Of a stretch of DNA of 64,000 nt, positions 55,475-64,000 are shown in pieces. Within the stretch, counting starts at the first letter, position 1; each line of letters opens with the position of its first letter. This DNA is from Splendidivirga corallicola (GTDB taxonomy: Bacteria; Bacteroidota; Bacteroidia; Cytophagales; Cyclobacteriaceae). The notes below the pieces were generated by a model. The model did not search any database. It saw nothing but the letters and a program-made list of their open reading frames with translations, and was not told where the DNA came from. The stretch is from NCBI GenBank assembly GCA_030442035.1, contig JAUJEA010000005.1, positions 124,001 to 188,000 of the forward strand, in the 5' to 3' direction. The translations under genes were made by a program, and so were the position numbers.

Positions 55475-55678
55475 TTTTCTAAAGTTTTCCTATTTAGTGG
55501 CTGGTATCAAGAATTATTACAGGTCAGAGAAGTTTTTTTTATTGTAATAAAAAACCAGGCAGATTGGGTAAGATGCAAACGATGAGTATCAGAAATAAAG
55601 GACCGTTAAATGGAGCATAACATGTAAGTAAAGGTACGGCAACTTCAAATGCTTTGATGAAATCGTTTTTTAATTATT

Positions 55679-56098
55679 TCATCCAATCGCATGGATTATC
55701 ACTGATACCAAAATCGCTCCGATTATATAGTATATTCCAGTAATTGCACCGAAAAGCAGGGGTTTTCTCATAGTTGGTGTAATAGCATTTACAAAAGAAA
55801 CACTAGCTGCAAAACCAATTCCGGCTACCAACCCAATAAGGATCGCCCCTTTATAGGAACTTATGTTCACAAGCTGGCTTAATATGGACATGGCAATTGA
55901 AGCTATCAGGCAACCTACGAAAGGTCCGACATAATAAATCGTTGTTTCTTTCCATTTTTCAGGTCGCTCGAATCCCAGTGCATCGTCCCACTTTTTTCCA
56001 AAGCCTAATTGTGAGAACCAAAGTCCTCCGAATACATAATAAGCAAATGTAGCGGCAATCACACCGATCCAATTGATGTCTATCATTGAAAGTTCCAT
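55679..56098 (-). CDS. DUF1761 membrane protein
   Basis: A 139-residue protein with four helices. INWIGVIAATFAYYVFGGLWFS followed by GKKWDDALG, then YYVGPFVGCLIASIAMSILSQ and AILIGLVAGIGFAASVSFVNAI are the signatures of DUF1761, a Bacteroidota-rich family of unknown function. A second in-frame ATG at 56086 is possible. It lies among other small membrane protein genes upstream of the ECF sigma locus. Confidence 0.85.
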   Translation of the reverse strand: MELSMIDINWIGVIAATFAYYVFGGLWFSQLGFGKKWDDALGFERPEKWKETTIYYVGPFVGCLIASIAMSILSQLVNISSYKGAILIGLVAGIGFAASVSFVNAITPTMRKPLLFGAITGIYYIIGAILVSVIIHAIG

Positions 56099-56255
56099 AG
56101 GTGATTTTTTTGGTCTCCCTTAACTAAGATATCCGTTTATTACCGAAAACAGAAGAGGGCAATCCCATGTATGTACTTTCATATAGGACTGGTTATCTTA
56201 TTTTCCGATTATTTTAGTTGGCGGCATATTAATCGGTTAATATTCTTAATATCAA

Positions 56256-56582
56256 TCAGTTATTTTCACTCACCTCTCGTTCTGGCACTTTATACGTAAG
56301 CAAACCAATGGCTATAATGACCAGACCTATATACTTTAGTCCCATTTCGATCAAGCTATTTATTTTCACAAAAGCTGCTAATTCAGGTGCTTCATAGAAA
56401 ACCGAAACAAGATAAGTCCCGGTACTACTAACCAGATGAAGCAAAATTAAAACAGCTCCCCATAAAAGCATATTTCCCGATTTCGATTTTATTTTGGTTT
56501 TGAATCTAAAAGCTCCCAATATTAAAAGGACACCTGGTATTACTATTACAATCAGATAAATTAGATAAAACAGTATTCTCAT
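56256..56582 (-). CDS. hypothetical three-helix membrane protein
   Basis: A 108-residue protein with hydrophobic segments FYLIYLIVIVIPGVLLILGAF, MLLWGAVLILLHLVSSTGTYLVSVF and YIGLVIIAIGLLTY, and a charged C-terminus. ATG at 56582. No recognised family. It is one of four small membrane proteins clustered at 54.0-56.6 kb, which suggests an envelope-related regulon but proves nothing. Confidence 0.65.
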   Translation of the reverse strand: MRILFYLIYLIVIVIPGVLLILGAFRFKTKIKSKSGNMLLWGAVLILLHLVSSTGTYLVSVFYEAPELAAFVKINSLIEMGLKYIGLVIIAIGLLTYKVPEREVSENN

Positions 56583-56801
56583 AGTTCTTTACTTCAACAA
56601 TTTTGTGAAAGGTTTTTATTGACTCAATGCTCTTTTAGGATTCCATAGCTACGGTTCACAATAATCCATATAAAACAGTATCGGATCCATGAGCTTATTA
56701 TTTCAGTTTACAATGTACAAAAAAATATAGCGGTTCATATTAAATACAAACCGCTATTGCTTTTGCATAATGTTACCGGCTATTATTTTAATCTGAAATA
56801 A

Positions 56802-57644
56802 TCAAATCATACCATTTATATGTGCCATTTTATTAGGTATTTTTTGTTTTACACTCCAATGTTCAACAATCGATTCTTCTTCTAATCTATAAATGTCATA
56901 TACTACAAAAGATGAGTTTTCATATTTTCCGTGTGATTGAGTGGCTACAAAATTCCCTTCTCCAATTACTCGATGAATATTCATTATCTCAAAGGATCTG
57001 TAATATGAAACTAAAGAAGGTATCCCATTGGTTAATTCAGGATTGTGTTGTATCAAATCTTCCGATAAATACTTCTGCCATTCACTCTTTTTGCCAATCA
57101 ATACTTCATTAGTATATGTTCGCACGATTGATTTATTGGTATTCGTAAGTCCAGGATCTTGTATATTGATGGGACCTTCCACTACTGAATTTTTGTTATT
57201 ACTTATTTCCGGAATATCTTCAGAAGCATCCCAGTGTTCTGCAAGCATTCCGTTTTCAAAACGAAATAAATCCATTACTGCTTTTTTCTGTCCCATAAAT
57301 TCGATGCTCAAATGCACTGCAACCAGATCGTTCTCACAAATAAACCGGAAGAACGGCTTGGTTGGACTTTCGGGCTTAGGTAGGTTTTTGAGAAACGCTA
57401 AAAATTCTACAAACCCCGCCTTACCAGTTTTGACCATAGGACTATGCTGAATGTAATCATCTTTAATGATCGAGTCTACCAGATGGGTATCTCCCTGTCC
57501 CAGCACCTTTGAATAAAAATTGATTATAGTTGTCTTGTTTATATTATGATGTTCCATTGTGATATCTGTTTTAACATTGCTTTGTTCTTTGCACAAAAAC
57601 ATAAGAATAGCGCAAACACTAGCCAGGATTGACTTTATTTTCAA
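56802..57644 (-). CDS. tandem SnoaL/NTF2-like (ester-cyclase-type) lipoprotein
   Basis: A 280-residue protein with two NTF2-like domains. Domain 1 (residues 35 to 150) has INFYSKVLGQGDTHLVDSIIKDDYIQHSPMVKTG and MDLFRFENGMLAEHWDASEDI. Domain 2 (residues 165 to 280) has VRTYTNEVLIGKKSEWQKYLSEDLIQHNPELTNG and YRLEEESIVEHWSVKQKIP. Both resemble SnoaL-like polyketide-cyclase or ester-cyclase domains. The N-terminus has a lipoprotein-like signal (lipobox LMFLC) starting at a TTG at 57644, the only plausible initiation codon. Enzymatic function is unknown. Confidence 0.8.
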   Translation of the reverse strand: MKIKSILASVCAILMFLCKEQSNVKTDITMEHHNINKTTIINFYSKVLGQGDTHLVDSIIKDDYIQHSPMVKTGKAGFVEFLAFLKNLPKPESPTKPFFRFICENDLVAVHLSIEFMGQKKAVMDLFRFENGMLAEHWDASEDIPEISNNKNSVVEGPINIQDPGLTNTNKSIVRTYTNEVLIGKKSEWQKYLSEDLIQHNPELTNGIPSLVSYYRSFEIMNIHRVIGEGNFVATQSHGKYENSSFVVYDIYRLEEESIVEHWSVKQKIPNKMAHINGMI

Positions 57645-57878
57645 TCTTGTTTAATAAAATTTAAATAGGGTATTAAAACCGGAGTAGACATAGTTATCCG
57701 CTCACATAAAATCAGGATAACCTAATAAAATGCTTACTCCTTTAGACGTGCGTCTTTTGGAAAGACTTTAATGATATGGTAAGACTTCTTAACAGACCTC
57801 AAAAGTATAAAAAAAATGAATATCTTCTTTTAATGTTTCTTTAACTTCGGGCAACATCAGGATATCAATCACTGGTGA

Positions 57879-58328
57879 TTAAGCAACACTCCACTTAAAG
57901 ATTCCTTTAGTCTTAAATTCGGCACCCAGCCGTTCGTAAAATTTAATAGCTCCCAAGTTGTCTTTTTCTACTTCCCAACGAATTCTCTGAATATTTTTCT
58001 TTTCGCAAATTTCTTTTGCTTCCTGCATCAATTTTTCTCCAATTTGTTTCCCTCGATATTCTTCCCACACAAATAAGTCGTCGATATTCATATAATCTCC
58101 GCCCAGCCAAATAGAGTAGTTCCAGGTATAAGAAACGTAACCAGCCACCTTTCCATTAAATTCAGCTATTAATGCGCCAAATTTAGAGGGTTCGGTAAAT
58201 CCCGATTTCAATAGTTCTTCTTTATTGGTGAGAACATACTGTTCCTGCCCATGATGCCTGGCAATGGCTATCATCAAATCATACAATGTTCCAATGTCTT
58301 CTTGTGTGGCTTTTCTGATGTTGATCAT
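57879..58328 (-). CDS. GNAT-family N-acetyltransferase
   Basis: A 149-residue acetyltransferase covering the whole GNAT fold: NIRKATQEDIGTLYDLM at the N-terminus, GKVAGYVSYTWNYSIWLGGDYMNIDDLFVWEEYRGKQIGEKLM (acetyl-CoA binding) and IRWEVEKDNLGAIKFYERLGAEF. It resembles the diamine/aminoglycoside-type small-molecule acetyltransferases of the SSAT/Eis-like group, but the substrate is not predictable. Upstream gap of 114 nt to the esterase gene end. Confidence 0.92.
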   Translation of the reverse strand: MINIRKATQEDIGTLYDLMIAIARHHGQEQYVLTNKEELLKSGFTEPSKFGALIAEFNGKVAGYVSYTWNYSIWLGGDYMNIDDLFVWEEYRGKQIGEKLMQEAKEICEKKNIQRIRWEVEKDNLGAIKFYERLGAEFKTKGIFKWSVA

Positions 58329-58442
58329 AATTAATTCAGGAGTTCAATTGTTTTAATGCAATACAGCTATTTATATACCCTTATCGACGGGAATAGTCTA
58401 ATGAACAGCTTGTATTGAAACTTTACTTTGATTTTATACAAT

Positions 58443-59357
58443 TCAATCAAGGCTCAATATCCATTCTGAAAGCCTGGCAGTCCATGTTTGCAAATGTCCC
58501 TTGCCGATGGCCAAGGCAAATCCATGTCCTCCTTTGGGATAAATGTGCATCTCGGCATAAACTCCCTCCTTTTTCAGGTTCTGATAAAATAAAAGGCTGT
58601 TCTCCACCGGGACTGCCTCATCATCGGTTGCATGAATCAGAAAAGTAGGGGGCGTATTTTTGTTTATATGCAATTCGTTGGAATAAAAATCAACAAGCTG
58701 CTGTTCGGGACTTTCTCCCAACAGGTTTTTTCTGGATCCCTGGTGCGTATAAAGTAATTTCATAGTAATAACCGGATATATCAATACCATGAAATCAGGT
58801 CTCGCACTGATTGAATCTATAGGATCGGGTTTAAGAATATGATCATTTTCATAGTGAGTGCCTAAGGTGGAAGCCAGATGACCTCCAGCGGAGAACCCCA
58901 TGATTCCAATTTGATTACGATCAACATTCCATTTTTTGGCATGATATCTAACAAGCCTGATAGCCCTCTGGGCATCTTGCAATGGTGCTTTTTCGGGTAC
59001 AATAATTGATTTTGAAGTGGGCAAGCGATACTTCAAAACGAATGCCGCAATTCCCAATGAATTCAGCCATTTGGCTACATCAGTTCCTTCCCAATCATAT
59101 GCCAAACCTGCATAGCCTCCACCAGGGCAAATCACCATTGCCTTTCCGGTTGCATTCTTTTTTGTTGGCAAGTAAACTTCAAGACTTGGTTCCTGGACAT
59201 TTTCAATCCACAATATATCTCCCTGATTTTGAATTTCAGTCTCATTCGTTTCCCGATGATTTTGAATTTCTTCTGTCCATAGTGGTATTTTTTCCTGACC
59301 AAAACACATACTGATTGGTAATAAGCAAAAAATTAGAATAGAACATTTTTTTAACAT
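58443..59357 (-). CDS. secreted alpha/beta hydrolase (acetylesterase-like, BD-FAE type)
   Basis: A 304-residue exported esterase (signal SILIFCLLPISMCFGQ; ATG at 59357). The oxyanion motif VICPGGGYAGLAYDWEGTDVAKWL, FVLKYRLPTS, the nucleophile elbow GIMGFSAGGHLASTL, the acid in TFLIHATDDEAVPVEN, and the final His in YPKGGHGFAL define the BD-FAE/acetylxylan-esterase-like clan. It probably deacetylates plant or algal polysaccharides. No polysaccharide utilisation locus surrounds it. It lies 87 nt downstream of a hypothetical secreted protein gene. Confidence 0.88.
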   Translation of the reverse strand: MLKKCSILIFCLLPISMCFGQEKIPLWTEEIQNHRETNETEIQNQGDILWIENVQEPSLEVYLPTKKNATGKAMVICPGGGYAGLAYDWEGTDVAKWLNSLGIAAFVLKYRLPTSKSIIVPEKAPLQDAQRAIRLVRYHAKKWNVDRNQIGIMGFSAGGHLASTLGTHYENDHILKPDPIDSISARPDFMVLIYPVITMKLLYTHQGSRKNLLGESPEQQLVDFYSNELHINKNTPPTFLIHATDDEAVPVENSLLFYQNLKKEGVYAEMHIYPKGGHGFALAIGKGHLQTWTARLSEWILSLD

Positions 59358-59444
59358 GATTATCAACTTTGCATTTGATCCGCACTCCAGCTATCTAGGA
59401 AAGGAAAGTTACTTTGAAAAGTAATGAAGGTCGATTAGCCTTTG

Positions 59445-60224
59445 CTATGGTTTCTTCTCCGGAAAGTAACTTAAATCTTGCCTATATTGCCAGGTCTCGC
59501 TTGTCTTTCTTTTTATGGATCTAGATAAATCTTCAAGTAAGGCAGGAGCTTTATCCGGGACATAAGTTTCAACCAAACTTTTAATATTAATGATCGCCTT
59601 GTCATCGTCATAGTAAGAAAAGTTATTTCTTGGGACCAACAAGAGATAACCGGAATGTTCATCACCTGAAATAAGCTGATACAATGTGATCCCTGGATTA
59701 TTTGGTGTATCTTCCACTGCATTGACGAACTCAAAGAATACATGCTCAAAGTTCTTTTCTGCGCCTGGAAAAACGGTTATGTCAAAGGCTTCCATACCAG
59801 TTGTCGGATTCCAATTCTCCAATAGAAAAGTTGTGCTTAAATCTTTTCTTAGTTTATACACCTTTCTAAAAGCTAATGCTGCGTAGGGTGCGGTAGTTTT
59901 TGCAAAATCTGCAGCATCTTCGGAGCGATTAACACGATTATCAAAAGCACGAAATGAAATTCCGAATGTCCCATCAATAAAAAGCCCCAGCCGTGATCCC
60001 GTCTGTACATACCAGGCATACCATGGTAATTGATCATTGTTCCTTCGATGCCAATCAAGGTGTTGTTTATATCCCTGCTCAAATTCCTGCTGCAAGGATT
60101 CTTTTGGGTAATAAGCAAAAATAAATGCCGCCTGTCCCTTTAAACTATCGATAACCTGGGCATGTGAAGCATTCATCCCAGTTGATATCAGGAGCATTGA
60201 TAAAATAAGGAGTCTATGTTTCAT
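59445..60224 (-). CDS. hypothetical secreted protein
   Basis: A 259-residue protein with a clear signal peptide (LLILSMLLISTGMNASHAQ). Aromatic-rich segments such as YAWYVQTGSRLGLFIDGTFGISF, HVFFEFVNAVED and YLLLVPRNNFSYYDDD suggest a periplasmic beta-rich fold with a lipocalin/barrel feel. I recognise no family. It begins 29 nt after the MDR gene end, so it is probably the last gene of the membrane protein/XRE/small protein/MDR operon. Confidence 0.6.
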   Translation of the reverse strand: MKHRLLILSMLLISTGMNASHAQVIDSLKGQAAFIFAYYPKESLQQEFEQGYKQHLDWHRRNNDQLPWYAWYVQTGSRLGLFIDGTFGISFRAFDNRVNRSEDAADFAKTTAPYAALAFRKVYKLRKDLSTTFLLENWNPTTGMEAFDITVFPGAEKNFEHVFFEFVNAVEDTPNNPGITLYQLISGDEHSGYLLLVPRNNFSYYDDDKAIINIKSLVETYVPDKAPALLEDLSRSIKRKTSETWQYRQDLSYFPEKKP

Positions 60225-60253
60225 GCTTGTTTGTTTTGGTTCTTTTTCCTCAT

Positions 60254-61303
60254 TCAAGCCGGTGCTATATCTGATCTATATTCACTCTTATTAATATCCT
60301 TATTAGATTCAGGTTTTCCTGTACCATTATTATTTGCTAAAGAGACTACTACATTTCCCTTTTTGCGCCCGGATTCAACATACCGGTGAGCCTCGGCCAT
60401 TTGTTTCATAGGATAATATCTGTCAATGACCGGTTTAATGGCTCCTTTTTCAATGAGTTCTTTGAGGAAAATTAAGTCTTCTGCCATATCTTTTGCAAAT
60501 TCAAAGATCACTTTTTTGCTGCTTGTCTTTGATATCCATAGGCCCCTTAATATCTTGAATAAGCTTGGAATGGCTATCACATAATGTCCATTTTCCTTTA
60601 ATGATCTTATGCTTCGCGAAAATGGACTCTTACCAACCACATCGAAAATAATGTCGTATTTTTTACCACGTTCAGTGAAATCTTCTTTGGCGTAATCAAT
60701 GACATGATCTGCACCAATCTCCCGTAGCATGTCCAATTTATCTTCACTGTCCACTGCTGTCACTTCTGTTCCGAAATATTTGGCCAACTGGACGGCAATG
60801 GTGCCGAAGTTCCCACCAGCGCCATTGATAAGCACTTTTTGTCCTTTACTAATATTCCCTTTTCTTAGATAATGCAGGGCATTGAGGCCTCCGGAAGGAA
60901 CCGAAGCCGCCTCTTCAAAGCTCATATTGCTTGGCTTGATTGCAATAGCGTATTTTTCAGGCAAAGTAGTATATTCGGCATACGCACCAAATCTACCACT
61001 GGTGCAAGCAAAAACCTGATCACCTTTCTTAAATTGTTTTACTTCCTTGCCAACTGCTTCAATTTCCCCAGCCAACTCTAGCCCCAGGATATTTTTTTTA
61101 GGTTTTATAATACCAAACATAATTCTTAAGGGAAGCCAAAATAAGATTGGGAAAGTGAAGCTTCGAATTTCACAATCACCCGATGTTGCGGTTGTAGCCT
61201 TTGTCCTTATGAGTACTTCATTATCATTCGGTATCGGTTTCTCCAGCTCTGTTAATTCCAGGACGTCCGGCGAACCATATTTATAATAAACAATTGCTTT
61301 CAT
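60254..61303 (-). CDS. MDR-superfamily NAD(P)-dependent alcohol dehydrogenase/quinone reductase
   Basis: A 349-residue quinone-oxidoreductase-like enzyme: MKAIVYYKYGSPDVLELTELEKP, PKKNILGLELAGEIEAVG, and the Rossmann motif INGAGGNFGTIAVQLAKYFGTEVTAV. There are no zinc-ligand cysteines in the usual structural lobe, so it is more like a zinc-free MDR. The ATG at 61303 matches family starts. It is paralogous to the enzyme at 62514, with which it shares the order of motifs and probably about half of its residues. It is the fourth gene of the XRE-linked operon. Confidence 0.9.
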   Translation of the reverse strand: MKAIVYYKYGSPDVLELTELEKPIPNDNEVLIRTKATTATSGDCEIRSFTFPILFWLPLRIMFGIIKPKKNILGLELAGEIEAVGKEVKQFKKGDQVFACTSGRFGAYAEYTTLPEKYAIAIKPSNMSFEEAASVPSGGLNALHYLRKGNISKGQKVLINGAGGNFGTIAVQLAKYFGTEVTAVDSEDKLDMLREIGADHVIDYAKEDFTERGKKYDIIFDVVGKSPFSRSIRSLKENGHYVIAIPSLFKILRGLWISKTSSKKVIFEFAKDMAEDLIFLKELIEKGAIKPVIDRYYPMKQMAEAHRYVESGRKKGNVVVSLANNNGTGKPESNKDINKSEYRSDIAPA

Positions 61304-61313
61304 ATCGATCGTA

Positions 61314-61532
61314 TTAGTCTGGTAAAACCTCACAGTGAAAACCATTGGTTTTTATCAGTGTTATAATATCATTTTCATTTAAATTTTCGGAAGCCTCTAC
61401 TCTTAGCACGTTGTCGATGTCTTCCGTATCGATTGACCAATCTGTTATGATGGGATGGCTGCTGAAAACAGGCTTTAAAGTTTTAGCCTTTTTCTTAGTG
61501 CTTATATCAGTTTTAAATATGAATACTTCCAT
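61314..61532 (-). CDS. small HMA-like fold protein without metal Cys
   Basis: A 72-residue protein: VFIFKTDI at the N-terminus, WSIDTEDIDNVLRVEASENL in the middle and LIKTNGFHCEVLPD at the end. The beta-alpha-beta pattern resembles heavy-metal-associated (HMA) copper-chaperone folds, but the CxxC metal motif is missing; only one Cys is near the C-terminus. It lies 10 nt upstream of the MDR gene and 44 nt downstream of the XRE gene. Role unknown; it may act as a partner or sensor domain. Confidence 0.7.
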   Translation of the reverse strand: MEVFIFKTDISTKKKAKTLKPVFSSHPIITDWSIDTEDIDNVLRVEASENLNENDIITLIKTNGFHCEVLPD

Positions 61533-61576
61533 AAGTAAAGCTTTTAGATCCGGTTGTTTGAAAACATTCGGTTGTA

Positions 61577-61819
61577 TTATTTTTTAGATTTTAAAATGGG
61601 ATCCTCCCCGGCATCATAAGAAAATACTTCTTGCAGCGATGTAGAAAATACAAAAGCGATGCGGAAAGCCAATTCAAGAGAAGGTGAATACTTCTCCTTT
61701 TCGATGGCAACAATGGTTTGACGTGTTACACCTACTTTATCTGCCAATTGTTGCTGCGTCATTTCATCATGATGAAAACGTAGTTTCCTAATATTATTTG
61801 TTACCAGACTTTTACCCAT
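61577..61819 (-). CDS. XRE-family helix-turn-helix regulator
   Basis: An 80-residue regulator made of one HTH domain: TNNIRKLRFHHDEMTQQQLADKVGVTRQTIVAIEKEKYSPSL matches the YozG/XRE pattern, followed by a short conserved tail (AFVFSTSLQEVFSYD). It starts 1 nt after the stop of the upstream membrane protein gene and is linked to the small HMA-like gene and the MDR gene. It may respond to a signal detected by the membrane protein (inference). Confidence 0.92.
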   Translation of the reverse strand: MGKSLVTNNIRKLRFHHDEMTQQQLADKVGVTRQTIVAIEKEKYSPSLELAFRIAFVFSTSLQEVFSYDAGEDPILKSKK

Positions 61820-61820
61820 A

Positions 61821-62279
61821 TCAGAACCCTCTTCGATAAAGATAGAACTTTGAAATTTCGTCGATAATCTCCGTAACCAGTCCGGATGATATTAATATGA
61901 TGAACATGCTGTATAGCGGCATATCAATCACCTGTGTTACCATTGCTAATAGAAAACCAATCGCAAACACATAGTGTGAATTCCGTGTTGCTTTCAGTTC
62001 AATTAACTTATCACGTTCATCCTCAAAGGATGGTGCAGATTCATTGGTTGCTATTTTATTGATGATCAAGAACAAAATGTAGATAATGATCTTTGCCACA
62101 ATTGACACAGGGATTAAGATCAGGATAAAAGATCCCCAAAAACCTGGTTCGTTGATCCTGCTTAAACTTTCCTCCTGGTTTATTTGAAATACATAGAAAG
62201 AATAACACCCAAAAATCAGCAGTGAGCTAAGGATGGAAACGATAGCTCTTTTTTCTTGATAGGACATGTTTGTCTCCAT
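61821..62279 (-). CDS. membrane protein paired with the XRE regulator
   Basis: A 152-residue protein with three or four hydrophobic helices (AIVSILSSLLIFGCYSFYVF, SFILILIPVSIVAKIIIYILFLII, YVFAIGFLLAMVTQVIDMPLYSMFIILISSGLVTE). There is a cytoplasmic loop with ERDKLIELKATRNSHY. This loop resembles DUF2178-like small membrane proteins found next to XRE genes, but I am not sure of the family. ATG at 62279 or 62267. It immediately precedes the XRE gene in one transcript. Confidence 0.75.
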   Translation of the reverse strand: METNMSYQEKRAIVSILSSLLIFGCYSFYVFQINQEESLSRINEPGFWGSFILILIPVSIVAKIIIYILFLIINKIATNESAPSFEDERDKLIELKATRNSHYVFAIGFLLAMVTQVIDMPLYSMFIILISSGLVTEIIDEISKFYLYRRGF

Positions 62280-62513
62280 TTGTTATTGTCTGTTTATTTT
62301 TACTTTAAGTATACTATAACATACACAAAGTTAAATAATATTTACATTATGTAAAAAATATTTTACATATAATTTCATAATGTACATTTATAACCCTGAT
62401 TTGAATAAAATATCCGGTGAAGAAATTATTGGCTGTGTTGAAAAGCTTGTATTACCAGCCTAATTTGATGGTGATTGGAATAAAAGTGGGATGTTATTCT
62501 TTGTTGTGCTTTG

Positions 62514-63482
62514 TTAATTTTCCATCGTTATGATTACCTTCCCCTGGACATGCCCTTCCCCAAAATATCGCATGGCTTCGGAAATTTCTCCTATTGGGTA
62601 ACATCTGTCGATGATGGATCTTACTTTCTCAGCTTCAAAAAGTGCTTTTATGGCATCCAGGTGCTTATTAGGTTCATGAGCCAGGATGCCTATTTCCTTT
62701 TTCCCGAATTTCGATATGATCGGTCCAAGGAACATAGTCTGGACAATGGAATTCCCAGCACCTCCTATCATGACAAAAATCCCATGAGGTTTCAATGCGC
62801 GTTTGTAATCAAAAACTGACCGGTTTGCTACAACATCAATGATCAGATCATATTGTTGTCCATTCTTAGCAAAATCTTCCCTTCGATAATCAATAACATG
62901 ATCGGCACCGATCGACTGCATCATAGCATGCTTCTCTGCACTATCCACCCCAGTAACTTCTGCTCCCAGCGACTTAGCCATCTGTATGGCAAAGGTACCC
63001 ACTCCGCCGCCTGCCCCATTGATCAGGACCTTTTGTCCTGATTGAACCTGTCCTTTATCCTGAATACTCTGTAGAGCCATAACACCCGCCTGAGGTATGG
63101 CTGCTGCCTCTTCGAATGTCATACTAGCTGGTTTTATCGCTAATGCATTTTCATGAACGCATACATACTCGGCAAAACCGCCCCAACCACATTGGCACAA
63201 ATCTCCAAATACCTCATCGCCTGGTTGAAACCGCTTTACATTTTTACCGACAGCTTCAACGCGTCCGGCTACATCTGCACCTGGTGTTGTATATTTTGGT
63301 TTAAAAAGTCCCCATAAGCGAACGATATATGGCCTGCCTCTTAAAAGATCCCAATCCCATGAATTTACTGATGCCGCATGAACTTTTATCAATACTTCAT
63401 TATCCTCAGGGCTTGGCTTTGGTATCTCTTCTAATTTAAGTACCTCGGGTGAACCATATTTATGATAAACAACTGCTTTCAT
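62514..63482 (-). CDS. MDR-superfamily quinone reductase-like enzyme, paralogue
   Basis: A 322-residue enzyme: MKAVVYHKYGSPEVLKLEEIPKP, PKYTTPGADVAGRVEAVG, the cofactor motif INGAGGGVGTFAIQMAKSLGAEVTGV, VIDYRREDF and the C-terminal VQGKVIITME. It is a zinc-free MDR NAD(P)H:quinone oxidoreductase-like protein. It is about 27 residues shorter than the one at 60254 and begins and ends closely like it. It is an independent gene, 234 nt upstream of the XRE-linked operon. Tandem duplication is the simplest explanation for the pair. Confidence 0.92.
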   Translation of the reverse strand: MKAVVYHKYGSPEVLKLEEIPKPSPEDNEVLIKVHAASVNSWDWDLLRGRPYIVRLWGLFKPKYTTPGADVAGRVEAVGKNVKRFQPGDEVFGDLCQCGWGGFAEYVCVHENALAIKPASMTFEEAAAIPQAGVMALQSIQDKGQVQSGQKVLINGAGGGVGTFAIQMAKSLGAEVTGVDSAEKHAMMQSIGADHVIDYRREDFAKNGQQYDLIIDVVANRSVFDYKRALKPHGIFVMIGGAGNSIVQTMFLGPIISKFGKKEIGILAHEPNKHLDAIKALFEAEKVRSIIDRCYPIGEISEAMRYFGEGHVQGKVIITMEN

Positions 63483-63557
63483 TCAGGTATTCTTGATTGT
63501 GATATTGGTGATTGCAATAGTTGGTCTTCTTTACTTGTTCAGGTGTTTACCGGTTTC

Positions 63558-64000
63558 TTATTTTATGTCATGGGACAATGGCACCAATCTGGCTTTAAGG
63601 TCCGGGCCTTCCATGTCTTTGTCTAAGGGAAACATAGGTCTATTGATTCTTTTATAGCCTAATCGCTCCAGGTCTTGATCTACGCCACCAGGTGTCAATG
63701 CCATGATCCAGTCGGCCCGCATGTCATAAAGTTCCGGGACTAAATAACCAATTTTCACCACTACTATATCTGTTTTCCGGGGGTCCAGTCCTAATCTGGT
63801 AAAATCGATTTCTTTGTGATAGGGTTTACGCTTTTTAGTTACGATCACATGAACACTTCCGATCTTCACAACCACCTCAGTTTCGGCATGTCGATCTCCA
63901 TGCTCAATCGCCTCAATGGTTCCTGACAATTTGAGTGGTGGAGCAAAACGGTCATCAATAGCCGCTCCGGCATATTCCTCCACCTTTCCTCCTACTCCTG
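63558..64000 (-). CDS. MlrC-type (M81 family) protein, N-terminus outside the window
   Basis: The C-terminal ~147 residues of an MlrC_C domain: GVGGKVEEYAG at the window edge, FAPPLKLSGTIEAIEHG, KIGSVHVIVTKKRKPYH, DIVVVKIGYLVPELYDMRADWIMALTPGGVDQDLERL, then INRPMFPLDKDM. The frame is open through base 64000, so the N-terminus and the M81 metallopeptidase domain lie outside the window. MlrC breaks down linearised microcystin, but most family members have unknown amidohydrolase-like activity. The GTG at 63983 is not the real start. Confidence 0.88.
   Translation of the reverse strand, partial: GVGGKVEEYAGAAIDDRFAPPLKLSGTIEAIEHGDRHAETEVVVKIGSVHVIVTKKRKPYHKEIDFTRLGLDPRKTDIVVVKIGYLVPELYDMRADWIMALTPGGVDQDLERLGYKRINRPMFPLDKDMEGPDLKARLVPLSHDIK

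Noticed and set aside
61577-62279. XRE protein plus membrane protein as a toxin-antitoxin pair
   Set aside because: The membrane protein is large (152 residues) with several helices and a DUF2178-like loop, and the pair continues into metabolic genes; a regulator/sensor pair is a better reading.

Overview
The window comes from an AT-rich member of the Bacteroidota, most likely a Cytophagales-type marine or soil bacterium. The evidence is a PorU-like type IX secretion (T9SS) sortase, a secreted enzyme with a T9SS C-terminal sorting domain, Bacteroidota -7 promoter motifs (TAnnTTTG), the long form of IspG, and families largely confined to the phylum (DUF3570, DUF4266, DUF4199, GIN-domain lipoproteins). 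I saw no rRNA, tRNA, CRISPR array, phage gene or transposase gene. Genus-level placement is inference.

Left part (1-9.4 kb): an edge-truncated GH20 hexosaminidase lipoprotein; a three-gene envelope operon (beta-barrel, Cys-tailed DUF4266 lipoprotein, DUF3570 barrel); an aldehyde dehydrogenase; an AraC-type membrane regulator; a YceI-TPR fusion; and an SGNH hydrolase. Thiamine region (9.4-15.8 kb): a TPP riboswitch leads thiS-thiC-[ThiE/TenI paralogue]-thiD-thiE-thiG-thiH. These genes cover HMP and thiazole synthesis and their coupling, but thiF is absent here. Next (16.3-29.3 kb) come ispG with a small membrane protein, a GIN lipoprotein, porU, a T9SS-exported PhoX-like protein, a di-heme peroxidase, a CDF metal exporter and an SDR. 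Intergenic gaps from about 9.3 to 31.3 kb are filled with a dispersed repeat vocabulary (CAGGTTTCAGGT-like, GTGTTGAAGTGTTGAAG-like and AATTACGAATT-like phrases), even inside the thi operon. A compact MITE-like element with an 11-bp flanking duplication lies at 31.1-31.3 kb.

Right part (30.5-64 kb): almost entirely minus-strand, accessory and enzyme-rich. It holds a peptidase-like M61 protein that has lost its catalytic Glu, an M14 carboxypeptidase, small regulators with their targets, and a split alkylation-damage set (Ada Zn-domain protein, AlkB, AraC-MGMT fusion). It also holds a Crp/DMT/GNAT operon, a divergent HxlR/SRPBCC pair with candidate operators, a GH63/trehalase-like glycosidase, an ECF sigma factor with a membrane partner, several small membrane proteins, two paralogous quinone-reductase-like MDR enzymes and an edge-truncated MlrC-type protein. 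Several broken or tiny genes lie between them.

I found no large new defence or biosynthetic system. The best leads are the MITE-like element and its relatives, the alternative pairing in the thi leader, the E-to-H M61 protein, the Cys-tailed DUF4266/DUF3570 module, the split Ada cluster, and a pair of tiny TGATG-coupled ORFs at 53.6-54.0 kb. All family assignments are by eye from translated motifs.
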